This document shows, one piece after another, positions 43,802-51,152 of a stretch of DNA of 63,963 nt (positions within the stretch are counted from its first letter, which is position 1; every line of letters starts with the position of its first letter). Source of the DNA: an uncultured Tessaracoccus sp. (lineage in GTDB: Bacteria > Actinomycetota > Actinomycetes > Propionibacteriales > Propionibacteriaceae); NCBI RefSeq assembly GCF_943914565.1, contig NZ_CALUCN010000015.1, positions 1 to 63,963 on the forward strand, written 5' to 3'. The position numbers and the translations under genes are program-made. The notes beneath the pieces are model-generated. The model made no database searches. It was not told where the DNA came from and saw only the letters and a program-made list of their open reading frames with translations.

Positions 43802-44305
43802 TCAGTTCTGCCAGGTGCCGACGATCGAGCCGCGGGCGAGGACGTGTTCGCGGGCCTGGAACGCGGCCGCGGTGGCGGTGGTGTCCTCGTCCACGTCGAG
43901 CACCGCGTCGAGGGCGTGCACCGTGAAGAAGTAGCGGTGCGGGCCGTGGCCGGGCGGCGGGGCCGAGCCGAGGTAGCCGCGGCCGCCGCCGTCGTGCCGG
44001 AGGGCGATGGCGCCGTCGGGAAGCTGGCCGTTGGCGTCGCGGGGGAGGGACGTGAGGTTCGGCGGGAGGTTCACGACCGACCAGTGCCACCAGCCCGCGG
44101 GGGTGGGGGCGTCCGGGTCGAAGACGTGGACGTAGATGGATTTGGTGCCCTCAGGGACTGCTGACCAGCTGAGCTCGGGGCTCACGTCCTTGCCGGCGTT
44201 GAACGCGGCGGTGCACTCCAGCGGGAGGCGGGCGCCGTCGTCGAAGTCGGAGCTGGTGACCGTGAGGGGTTGGCCACCGTCGATGCCGTCGTATGGATCT
44301 CGCAT
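43802..44305 (-). CDS. YbhB/YbcL (PEBP-like) family protein
   Basis: A 167-residue protein of the phosphatidylethanolamine-binding (Raf kinase inhibitor-like) fold. Key features are the L-T-V-T-S-S-D-F-D-D-G strand, S-P-E-L-S-W, V-H-V-F-D-P-D-A-P with the ligand-site Asp residues, G-W-W-H-W-S-V-V-N-L-P, and G-P-H-R-Y-F-F-T-V-H-A-L-D. These match bacterial YbhB/YbcL proteins, whose ligand and role remain unknown. It has no signal peptide. Spaced 63 bases from the PPK2 gene and 66 from the aldo/keto reductase gene on the same strand, it might be read with either. Confidence 0.88.
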   Translation of the reverse strand: MRDPYDGIDGGQPLTVTSSDFDDGARLPLECTAAFNAGKDVSPELSWSAVPEGTKSIYVHVFDPDAPTPAGWWHWSVVNLPPNLTSLPRDANGQLPDGAIALRHDGGGRGYLGSAPPPGHGPHRYFFTVHALDAVLDVDEDTTATAAAFQAREHVLARGSIVGTWQN

Positions 44306-44371
44306 GGATCCACTCCACCAAATCGGGCCGCGGCCCGCTGGCGAATCGACGGATCGACGGTGGCCCGAGCC

Positions 44372-45385
44372 TCAGACGAGGCGTTCCTTCGGGGAGGACT
44401 CGTAGGTCTTCTCCGGGTCCTTCTCGGCCACGCCGTCGAGGACCTCGTTCACGGCGTTCCAGACGTCGTCGCCGATCGGGTGCTCGGAGGCCTGGACGTT
44501 CTCCGTGACCTGCTCGGGGCGCGACGCGCCGATGATCGCGGCGGCGACGTTGGGGTTGTGCAGCACCCACGCGACGGCGAGCTGTGCCATGGTGAGGCCG
44601 GCCTCGTCGGCGATCGGCTGCAACTCCTGCACCTTGGCGAGCGCGTCGTCGTCGCCGAGGAAGCGGGCGATCATGTTCGCGCCGCCCTTGTCGTCGGTGG
44701 CGCGGGAGCCGGCCGGCGGCTCGGCGCCCGGCTTGTACTTGCCGGTGAGCACGCCCTGTGCGACGGGGGACCAGACGATCTGCGAGACGCCGAGCTCCTC
44801 GCACGTCGGCACCACCTTGTCCTCGATCACGCGCCACAGCGCCGAGTACTGCGGCTGGCTCGTGACGAGCTGGAAGCCCAGCTGGCGGGCCATCTGGTGG
44901 CCCTCGCGGATCTGCTCTGCGGTCCACTCGGAGACGCCGATGTAGAGGGCCTTGCCCTGCCGGACCACGTCGGCGAAGGCCTGCATCGTCTCCTCGAGCG
45001 GGGTCTCGTAGTCGTAGCGGTGGGCCTGGTAGATGTCGACGTAGTCGGTCTGGAGGCGCTTGAGTGAGCCGTTGATCGACTCCATGATGTGCTTGCGCGA
45101 CAGCCCGGTGTCGTTCGCGCCGCCCGGCCCGGTGGGCCAGTAGACCTTGGTGAAGATCTCCAGCGACTCACGCCGCTCGCCCTTCAACGCCTCGCCGAGG
45201 ACGGACTCCGCGACGGTGTTGGCGTAGACGTCGGCGGTGTCGAAGCTGGTGATGCCCGCGTCGAGCGCGGCGCGTACGCACGCGGTGGCGACCTCGTTCT
45301 CGATCTGGGAGCCGTGGGTCAGCCAGTTGCCGTAGACGATCTCGGTGATCTTCAGGCCGGAGTTTCCTGCGTAACGGTATTTCAT
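44372..45385 (-). CDS. Aldo/keto reductase
   Basis: A 337-residue NADPH-dependent carbonyl reductase with the TIM-barrel fold. The catalytic tetrad is complete: D49, Y54, K80 and H122. The N-terminus (M-K-Y-R-Y-A-G-N-S-G-L-K-I-T-E-I-V-Y-G-N-W) and the C-terminal cofactor segment (A-A-I-I-G-A-S-R-P-E-Q-V-T-E-N) match the voltage-gated potassium-channel beta-like / YghZ branch of the family. Natural substrate is unknown; small aldehydes such as methylglyoxal are typical. The promoter side borders a repeat-rich non-coding region. No operon partner downstream beyond a 66-base gap. Confidence 0.92.
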   Translation of the reverse strand: MKYRYAGNSGLKITEIVYGNWLTHGSQIENEVATACVRAALDAGITSFDTADVYANTVAESVLGEALKGERRESLEIFTKVYWPTGPGGANDTGLSRKHIMESINGSLKRLQTDYVDIYQAHRYDYETPLEETMQAFADVVRQGKALYIGVSEWTAEQIREGHQMARQLGFQLVTSQPQYSALWRVIEDKVVPTCEELGVSQIVWSPVAQGVLTGKYKPGAEPPAGSRATDDKGGANMIARFLGDDDALAKVQELQPIADEAGLTMAQLAVAWVLHNPNVAAAIIGASRPEQVTENVQASEHPIGDDVWNAVNEVLDGVAEKDPEKTYESSPKERLV

Positions 45386-45615
45386 GCATCAACCCTAGTT
45401 GCCGCTGGCAACGAACCGGGTCGTCGCGTGGGAATCATGCTGAGTGGGCAGCGCAGGGTGTGGGCCCCGTGCAGAGTGGGCCGGCGTTCCGCCCCGTGCT
45501 GGGGCCGCCGCCCCGCCTGTGCTGCGTGAGCGGCGCCCGCACCCGCCCCGTGCGTGCCGCCCGGCCTGTGCAGCCAGGGTTGCGCTGCCCGGTCTGTGCC
45601 GCACCGCTTGCGCCG
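45386..45615. other. GC-rich, repeat-like non-coding region
   Basis: About 230 bases between the aldo/keto reductase start and repeat unit A. It consists of decayed short repeats around CCGCCC-GTGC and GTGC-G-GCC cores and shows no recognisable gene. The promoter of the aldo/keto reductase must be near 45386-45440. Confidence 0.5.
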
Positions 45616-45709
45616 CCCCGCCCGTGCACGAAACGCCGTGTGGAGGCGATCACAGCCCCATTTCGGGGGCTCTCGACGCAGATACGCGGCGTTTCGTGCA
45701 CGGGCGGGG
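45616..45709. repeat. Palindromic repeat element, unit A
   Basis: A 94-bp unit with perfect 23-bp inverted ends: 45616-45638 (core GTGCACGAAACGCCG) and its complement at 45687-45709. A second, inner hairpin AGCCCC/GGGGCT lies at its centre (45654-45659 and 45666-45671). The interior is strongly similar to unit B (shared TGGAGGCGATCACAGC). It covers the stop codon of the truncated AbiEii-like gene. Confidence 0.85.
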
Positions 45710-46105
45710 TGTGTGGATCGGGCGGGGTGCGAAGCGACGCGGGTCCGCTCCACGTTGCCGACGCTGATCGCGTCGGGTGAGGTCCATCTGCACGCCCGCT
45801 GTCACCTCGACGACCGGGCCGAGCTCCCCGTCGGGGTGGAAGGGGATGAGGTCGACGGGGACCCCGGCGATCGCGAAGCGCATACCTGTGTCGCTGGTGG
45901 GGCGGAACGTGGCGGTGAGCTCGCGGTACCGTTCGACGTCCGGGACCGCGACGGCGAGATCGAGGTCGTGGGTGCGGCGGGCCGGGGCCAGCCCGGCCAG
46001 GACGTTCACGACGTGGTCGCGGGCGTGCGCGCCCAGCAGGAGCACGTCGCCGAACCGGTCGGCCACCGCGGAGAGCGGGTCGAGCGGGAGGGGGTTCGTG
46101 GTCAC
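45650..46105 (-). pseudogene. Truncated AbiEii-type nucleotidyltransferase toxin
   Basis: A 151-residue frame that begins like actinobacterial AbiEii-type nucleotidyltransferases: L-L-L-G-A-H-A-R-D, then T-H-D-L-D-L-A-V with D47 and D49, and V-D-L-I-P-F with D85, so the catalytic Asp triad is present. After about residue 110 (V-Q-M-D-L-T) the sequence turns into Arg/Pro-rich translation and ends inside repeat unit A. Related proteins are roughly twice as long, so the C-terminal half has been lost. Its ATG overlaps the stop of the AbiEi-like gene (ATGA at 46102-46105), showing the original toxin-antitoxin operon order. Probably inactive. Confidence 0.7.
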
Positions 46106-47094
46106 AGCACGCGCACGTCCGCGTCGGCGAGCTCTTGGAACGCGGCCTCGTGGAGGCGCGGATCGGAGCTCGACAGCAGCTCCGCGGCGGTCAGCAGCGG
46201 TGGGGCGATCGGGCCGTCCAGGAACCCCTCGGCCCAGAACCGGTCACGCACGATCACGGTGGGCTCGGCGTCGTTGCGGCGCAGGCCGAGCGCGCGCACG
46301 AGCGGCGCGGGGGAGCCGGGCAGGTAGATGGTCGTGGTCTGGGGCTGCGCGAGGCGCGACGAAACCGCCTCGCCCGCGATCACGGCAGGGAGCCCGAGCG
46401 TCTCCAGCTGGGCGCGCACCTCGTCGGGGGTGGGGCCGTGGAAGCGCGTGGTGCGCAGGCTGGGGAGCAGCCGTGCCCGGAAGCTCTCGAGCCACTTCAC
46501 CGCCAGCGCGCTGCGGTGGCGGAGCTGGCGCACGGGGTCGCCGGGGGTGAGGTGCCCGTCGGCCTCGAGGCCGGTGATGGCGCGGCTGGTGGCGCCGAGC
46601 GAGATGCCGGCCAGCTCTGCGAGCCGGCGCATGGGCAGCGAGGCGACGTCCTCGTCGGCGTGGAGGAGGACGAACACGAGCTTGGCGCCGGCGCGTCCGT
46701 AGGCGGGGTTCGAGTCCTCGCGAGCCGGGCGTGTCGGGGGTGCGGGGGTGGCGTCGCGCCCGGGGCGTTGGCGACGACCCTCCACCCAGAGCCGGTAGCC
46801 GGGGAGCTCGATCCAGGCGTTGCCGTCGAGGTCGAGGTGGAAGACTCGCTCGCGACGGAGCTCGGCCTGTTCCTTCGGCGTCACGTGCGTGCGCACGAGC
46901 AACGTGTCTGGTTGGCCTTGCGCGTCGGCGCCGACCGCGACCCGCAAGGGCGTGCCACCGTCGGGGGTGGGGACGCGTGCCATCCCGCCGCCCGGACCTT
47001 GCTCTGGCGTCGCGGACCACTCGATGCCGTAGCCGTGCAACAGCTCCTCGAGCCTGGCGATGCCGCCCCAGCCGATCGTGTTCCAATCTTCCAT
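46102..47094 (-). CDS. AbiEi-like type IV antitoxin / winged-helix regulator
   Basis: A 330-residue protein. Its middle (about residues 150-185) has a winged-helix turn L-P-M-R-R-L-A-E-L-A-G-I-S-L-G-A-T-S-R-A-I, and the remainder resembles the AbiEi antitoxin family that neutralises AbiEii nucleotidyltransferases and represses its own operon. The N-terminus (about 1-110) is a separate beta-rich domain. ATG 47094 is chosen; a palindrome GTTCA/TGAAC at 47097-47113 touches it and suits autoregulation. It is coupled to the truncated toxin by ATGA. The antitoxin appears intact, so it may survive as an orphan regulator or a passive anti-addiction module. Confidence 0.65.
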   Translation of the reverse strand: MEDWNTIGWGGIARLEELLHGYGIEWSATPEQGPGGGMARVPTPDGGTPLRVAVGADAQGQPDTLLVRTHVTPKEQAELRRERVFHLDLDGNAWIELPGYRLWVEGRRQRPGRDATPAPPTRPAREDSNPAYGRAGAKLVFVLLHADEDVASLPMRRLAELAGISLGATSRAITGLEADGHLTPGDPVRQLRHRSALAVKWLESFRARLLPSLRTTRFHGPTPDEVRAQLETLGLPAVIAGEAVSSRLAQPQTTTIYLPGSPAPLVRALGLRRNDAEPTVIVRDRFWAEGFLDGPIAPPLLTAAELLSSSDPRLHEAAFQELADADVRVL

Positions 47095-47096
47095 GT

Positions 47097-47113
47097 GTTC
47101 ATGATACGTGAAC
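47097..47113. promoter_or_regulatory. Palindrome at the AbiEi-like start, likely autoregulatory operator
   Basis: GTTCA at 47097-47101 and TGAAC at 47109-47113 with a 7-base, partly symmetric centre. It lies 3 bases upstream of the AbiEi-like ATG. AbiEi proteins bind inverted repeats in their own promoter. Confidence 0.5.
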
Positions 47114-47296
47114 ACTGCAAGTGGTTGAACGCTCGTCGCGACGGGTGTGCGGGCGGGAAGCTTCACAACGCCGCGTGCGACGTGCAATTGGGGCCCAGGG
47201 CAGGAGATCTCCCCTGCAGTTGCTTCGCTTTGAGGACCGGGGCGCCACCGCAAGCGTGGGGTGCCCTGCCGCGGGCCCGCCAGCCGGCTGTGGTGA

Positions 47297-47368
47297 CACG
47301 AAACGCCGCGTGGAGGCGATCACAGCGCCGTTTTGAGGGCTGTCGAGGCACATACACGGCGTTTCGTG
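47297..47368. repeat. Palindromic repeat element, unit B
   Basis: A 72-bp core bounded by CACGAAACGCCG at 47297-47308 and its exact complement at 47357-47368. Its interior is closely related to unit A (TGGAGGCGATCACAGC, GGCT-TCGA, GCA-ATAC), in the same orientation. The central hairpin AGCGCC/GAGGGCT is weaker than in A. Confidence 0.8.
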
Positions 47369-47438
47369 CACGGGGCGGGGTGGGCCTGGCCGGGTGGGCC
47401 TCGATCTGGCCAGGGCTCGTGGCGCCGGCGGGGCGTGG

Positions 47439-47510
47439 CACGAAACGCCGTGTGTTGCGGTTGGGAGCCCGGTTTTTGGGCCTCTGGGCGGGGTTGCACG
47501 GCGTTTCGTG
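47439..47510. repeat. Palindromic repeat element, unit C
   Basis: A 72-bp core bounded by CACGAAACGCCG at 47439-47450 and its exact complement at 47499-47510, the same length as unit B. The interior differs from A and B but again centres on a hairpin, GAGCCC/GGGCCTC with TTTTT in the loop. It starts 71 bases after unit B ends. Confidence 0.8.
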
Positions 47511-47635
47511 CACGGCCGGGGCCGGGCGGGAAGGGCTCCACCACGAGGGAGCGGGAGTGGAGGAAGTTGGCACGGCCGGGGCCGGGCAGGAAGGGCGTCG
47601 AGCCCCAACACCCGCACGCACGGCCGGGGCGGGCC
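47511..47635. repeat. Direct repeats following unit C
   Basis: CACGGCCGGGGCCGGGC with GGGAAGGGC occurs at 47511-47536 and, with one change, at 47571-47596, exactly 60 bases apart. A shortened third copy starts at 47619. The first copy abuts the end of unit C. Confidence 0.65.
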
Positions 47636-47696
47636 GGCGAACCGCGTCGGGAAGCCCGGGGTGCTCGAGCAGTACCTACTGTGGGACCATGCTGGG

Positions 47697-48632
47697 ATGC
47701 GCAGTTGGTGGGAGCGGCTCGTGGGGGCGTACAGCGTCGCGGAGCTGCCGTTCGTGGGGCGCTTCGCGCTGGACCCGGGGAGGGTGCTCGAGGTGTCGGG
47801 CGCGGACCGGTTGGGGGACCTGAGCCCGCGCACCGCCGTCGACTTCCCGCACCTGGCCGACCTCACCGTCGCGTCCTTCACGGATCCCGACGACCCCCTC
47901 GGGGCGGCGTTGGGTCGGGAACTGCGCGCCGCTCTCGAGCGGCGGCAGTGGCTGTGGCTGGGGGCGGTGCCACCAGCGAGGGTCCCCGAACTCGTCCGCC
48001 TGTTCGGCGAGGGTGTGGTGGCGGTGGTGGGGGAGCCGCACGGGGGCCGGACCCCCGTCGCGCTCAATCCGTGCCGGTGGGTGCGCACCTGGGCCCACGG
48101 CACCGACGAGCAGCGCGCCTTCCTGCGCAGGGCCACCGAGGGCACCGACGCACTCACCATCTCCAGGCATGACCTGGCCGCGCTGCGTGCTGCAGGCGCC
48201 CGGGTCATCGAGCGCTCGGCGCTCGCCCGGTTCCTGCGCAGCCCGAAGGTGATCGCCTACCTCGTCGTGCTCGTCTACTCGGCGCTGCGGGCACTGCCGG
48301 TGATGTTCGTGCAGCAGTTCCACGGCAAGGTCTGGATCCTCTGGGCCATCGACCTCACCACCGCCATCCCGTACACGTGGGGCATCATCGCGATGGTCGC
48401 CGCCCGGCGCTGGTGGGTCCGCGCGGCCGGGGTGTTCGTCGCGCTCACGACGTTCGTCGCGCCCTACGTCTACTTCTGGGCGAACGGCCGCAGCTACCCC
48501 TGGTACGTCGTCGTGATCGTGGTGGGCATGATCGTCGCGGCGTTCGCGCTCGAGGCCGGACGCATCGCCCGCGACCGGCTCGTCGACCGTCGCCTACGCG
48601 AGGCGCCGGACCCCGCCGGTGAGGTCGCGTAG
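47697..48632 (+). CDS. Unknown membrane protein with cytoplasmic N-terminal domain and four helices
   Basis: A 311-residue protein I do not recognise. Residues 1-180 look soluble, with W-W-E-R-L-V-G-A-Y near the start, several W residues and a mixed alpha/beta pattern. Residues about 183-290 hold four membrane helices, with aromatic-rich loops (W-A-I-D-L-T-T-A-I-P-Y-T-W, A-P-Y-V-Y-F-W-A-N-G-R-S-Y-P-W-Y). A short charged tail ends the chain. ATG 47697 is chosen as the first start after the repeat region; upstream codons run into repeats. The 3' end overlaps the convergent phosphatidylcholine-synthase-like gene by 39 bases. The unusual repeat-rich flank suggests a rearranged site. Confidence 0.6.
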   Translation: MRSWWERLVGAYSVAELPFVGRFALDPGRVLEVSGADRLGDLSPRTAVDFPHLADLTVASFTDPDDPLGAALGRELRAALERRQWLWLGAVPPARVPELVRLFGEGVVAVVGEPHGGRTPVALNPCRWVRTWAHGTDEQRAFLRRATEGTDALTISRHDLAALRAAGARVIERSALARFLRSPKVIAYLVVLVYSALRALPVMFVQQFHGKVWILWAIDLTTAIPYTWGIIAMVAARRWWVRAAGVFVALTTFVAPYVYFWANGRSYPWYVVVIVVGMIVAAFALEAGRIARDRLVDRRLREAPDPAGEVA

Positions 48633-49313
48633 CAGCCCGCTCACGAGGAACCAGCCGCCGCCCAGCCAAAACGCCACCAGCGCCCCCAGCGGACGCTCCG
48701 GGTGCACCGCGACGAGCCATCCCGTCGCCGCGACCCAGACGAGGATCGCCGCGATGTTCAGCGCCATGAGCCGCCGCACACGGAACGGGTGCGTGTAGTG
48801 CGTCGGCACGAGCGTCAGCACCGCCAGTACGAGCACGACGCAAACGTTCAGCCAACCGGGCGTGCCGAGCACGTACATCGCCACCGCGACGACGTTCCAC
48901 GCCGCAGGGAAGCCGACGAAGTAGTGGTCGGTGGACTTCCAGTTGGCGTTGGCGTAGCAGAACATCGACGACGTGAGCACCAGCACCGTGAGCACGATCG
49001 CGACCGGCCGCGGCCCCATCGGCAGGTGCAGCAGCATGAACAGCGCCGGGATGAACGTCCACGTCAGGTAGTCCACGACGATGTCCACCAGCCCGCCGTC
49101 GAACCACGGCAGCACGCTCTTCACGTGCGCGCGCCGGGCGAGGAACCCGTCGACGCCGTCGATCATCATCGCGACGCCCAGCCACAGCCACATCCACGCG
49201 ACGTGCCCGTCGAGCAGCGCCACCATCGCCAGCAGCGCCCACGCCATGCCGGTCAGCGTGAACGCGTGCACGCCCCACGCACGGATTCGGGCCCGAGGCC
49301 CCCAGTCGATCAT
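48594..49313 (-). CDS. pcs: CDP-alcohol phosphatidyltransferase, phosphatidylcholine synthase-like
   Basis: A 239-residue membrane enzyme with about eight helices. The CDP-alcohol phosphotransferase motif is D52-G-V-D55-G-F-L-A-R60 followed after 12 residues by G73-x3-D77-x3-D81. The extra G-V-D-G doublet, the long AR-to-G spacing, the V-D-Y-L-T-W-x-F-I-P-A that follows and the total length all fit Pcs, which joins choline to CDP-diacylglycerol, rather than PgsA or PssA. ATG 49313 follows the treZ gene by 49 bases. Making phosphatidylcholine this way needs external choline and is uncommon in actinobacteria. Substrate is inferred from motifs only. Confidence 0.75.
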   Translation of the reverse strand: MIDWGPRARIRAWGVHAFTLTGMAWALLAMVALLDGHVAWMWLWLGVAMMIDGVDGFLARRAHVKSVLPWFDGGLVDIVVDYLTWTFIPALFMLLHLPMGPRPVAIVLTVLVLTSSMFCYANANWKSTDHYFVGFPAAWNVVAVAMYVLGTPGWLNVCVVLVLAVLTLVPTHYTHPFRVRRLMALNIAAILVWVAATGWLVAVHPERPLGALVAFWLGGGWFLVSGLLRDLTGGVRRLA

Positions 49314-49362
49314 CCGACCAGTGTGCACCAGCCGTCCCCGCACCCGCACACCGGGCGCCGGC

Positions 49363-51090
49363 TCACGCATCCTCCCCGACGACGATCGCGCCCGGGCCGG
49401 GCATCCTCCACCCCGCGGCGCCTGCCCGCTCGGGCTGCGACCACGCGGCGAGCAGCGGGCCCGCCAACGGCAGGGCCACCGCCGTGGCAGCGCTCGTCGC
49501 GGCCACGGCGAAGCCCGGCCGGTGCAGGACGAGGGTGTCGTCGTCGACGATCTCGACCCGCGTCGTGTCGAGGCGGCCGTCGGTGGCACCGGGCAGCAGC
49601 TCGCGCAGCCGCAGGAGCGTGCGGTACCAGGCGAACATCCGGGCGTGGTGCCCGAGCCCGACCTCGTCCCAGTCGAGCTTCGCCGACGTGAACGTCTCGT
49701 ACGCCTGCGGGTCCGGGACTTGGTCGGCCCAGCCCATCGCCTCGAACTCCCGCGCCCGCCCCGCCGAGACGAGCGGCCCGAGCTCGGGGCCGAGGTCGGA
49801 GAAGTACGGGAACGGCGTCGACGCCGCCCACTCCTCGCCCTGGAAGATGAGCGGCGTGCACGGCCCCAGCAGCGCGAGCGCCGCCGCGGCCGCCTGCCGG
49901 TCCGCGTCGGGGAGGCGGTCGCCGGCGGCGCGGTTGCCGACCTGGTCGTGGTTCTGGATGAACGTCACGAACGAGTGCGCGTCGTAGCGCGTCGACGAGC
50001 GGTCCACCGGCGCGCCCCAGTCGCGGTCGCGGAACGTCGAGAAACCCCCGTCGTGCACGAACACCCTCGTCAGCGCCTTCTCGAGCACCTCGACGGGGCC
50101 GAAGTCCACGTAGTAGCCCTGCATCTCGCCGGTGAAGAAGCCGTGCAGCGCGTGGTGCACGTCGTCGGCCCACTGCGCGTCCATGCCGCGCGCGCCGGGC
50201 ACGGAGCCGACGGGGGAGACCATGGCCGCGTCGTTCAGGTCGGACTCCGCAGTGAGGAACAGCGGGCGCCCCACCTCCTCGCTCCATCCGTGTGCCGCCT
50301 CCGCGAGGTCGGCGAGCACGTGCCGGCCGGACGAGTCGGCGATCGCGTGCACCGCGTCGAGCCGCAGCCCGTCGCACTGGAAGTCGACGAGCCACTGCCT
50401 GGCCGCGCCGAGGTAGAAGGCGCGCACCTCGTCGCTGCCCTCGTCGTCGAAGTTGATCGCGTCCCCCCACGGCGTCTCGTGGCGGTCGGTGAAGTAGGGG
50501 CCGAAGTCGGCGAGGTAGTTGCCCTCCGGGCCCTGGTGGTTGTACACGACGTCGAGCAGCACGCCGAGCCCGCGGGCGTGGCACGCGTCGATGAAGCGCA
50601 CGAACGCCTCCGGCCCGCCGTAGGCGCGGTGCGTCGCGTACTGGCCGACGCCGTCGTAGCCCCAGCCGCGCGTGCCGGGGAAGTCGGCGACGGGCATCAC
50701 CTCCACGGCCGCGACCCCGAGGTCCACGAGGTGGTCGAGCCGCGCGATCGCGGCGTCGAACGTCCCTGCGGGCGTGAACGTCCCGACGTGCAGCTCGTAG
50801 ATCGGGCGCCCACGGAGCTCGACCCCCTCCCACTGCGGGCGCCGGATCGCCTCCGGGTCCACGACGAGGCTCGGCCCGTGCGGGCCCTCCGGCTGCGCGA
50901 GGCTTCGCGGATCCGGGCGGGTGGGGCCACCGTCGAGGTGGAAGGCGTATCGGGTGCCGGGTGGGAGCGGGTCGGACTCCCACCAGCCGGGGCGCGCCGC
51001 CCGTCGCATCGGGGTGCACTCCCCGTCGACGTCGAGGTCGACGCGGGCGGCGGCGGGCGCCCAGACGGCGGGGCGGGTGAGGTCGCGCAT
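49363..51090 (-). CDS. treZ: Malto-oligosyltrehalose trehalohydrolase TreZ
   Basis: TreZ cuts trehalose from the maltooligosyl-trehalose made by TreY. The 575-residue GH13 enzyme has an N-terminal E-set-like domain (about 1-100), then the barrel with Y-E-L-H-V-G-T-F-T, the D-V-V-Y-N-H motif, nucleophile in C-D-G-L-R-L-D-A-V-H, acid/base in F-L-T-A-E-S-D-L-N-D and F-I-Q-N-H-D-Q-V-G-N-R-A. These match TreZ instead of branching enzyme. ATG 51090 is used; a frame 12 codons longer exists. treY lies 1.6 kb upstream on the same strand with rtcB between them; treX/glgX is not in the window. Confidence 0.92.
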   Translation of the reverse strand: MRDLTRPAVWAPAAARVDLDVDGECTPMRRAARPGWWESDPLPPGTRYAFHLDGGPTRPDPRSLAQPEGPHGPSLVVDPEAIRRPQWEGVELRGRPIYELHVGTFTPAGTFDAAIARLDHLVDLGVAAVEVMPVADFPGTRGWGYDGVGQYATHRAYGGPEAFVRFIDACHARGLGVLLDVVYNHQGPEGNYLADFGPYFTDRHETPWGDAINFDDEGSDEVRAFYLGAARQWLVDFQCDGLRLDAVHAIADSSGRHVLADLAEAAHGWSEEVGRPLFLTAESDLNDAAMVSPVGSVPGARGMDAQWADDVHHALHGFFTGEMQGYYVDFGPVEVLEKALTRVFVHDGGFSTFRDRDWGAPVDRSSTRYDAHSFVTFIQNHDQVGNRAAGDRLPDADRQAAAAALALLGPCTPLIFQGEEWAASTPFPYFSDLGPELGPLVSAGRAREFEAMGWADQVPDPQAYETFTSAKLDWDEVGLGHHARMFAWYRTLLRLRELLPGATDGRLDTTRVEIVDDDTLVLHRPGFAVAATSAATAVALPLAGPLLAAWSQPERAGAAGWRMPGPGAIVVGEDA

Positions 51091-51152
51091 GACTGCCAGT
51101 CTTGCAGCCAGCGAGTGCGATCCCAAGCGCCCCGCCGCCCGTCAGCGCCGGC

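Larger units (their letters stand above)
47114..47696. other. Repeat-rich non-coding region
   Basis: About 580 bases with no recognisable gene. It holds palindromic units B and C and a run of direct repeats, listed separately. Some frames are open because of GC bias only. Confidence 0.6.

Noticed and set aside
44322..44340. CGGGCC/GGCCCG palindrome between the PEBP and aldo/keto reductase genes as a terminator
   Set aside because: Only a six-base arm with a two-base centre, too tight to form a normal hairpin; more likely GC-rich chance.
45616..47635. CRISPR array
   Set aside because: Repeats are palindromic, unevenly spaced, only three in number, with no unique equal-length spacers and no cas genes.
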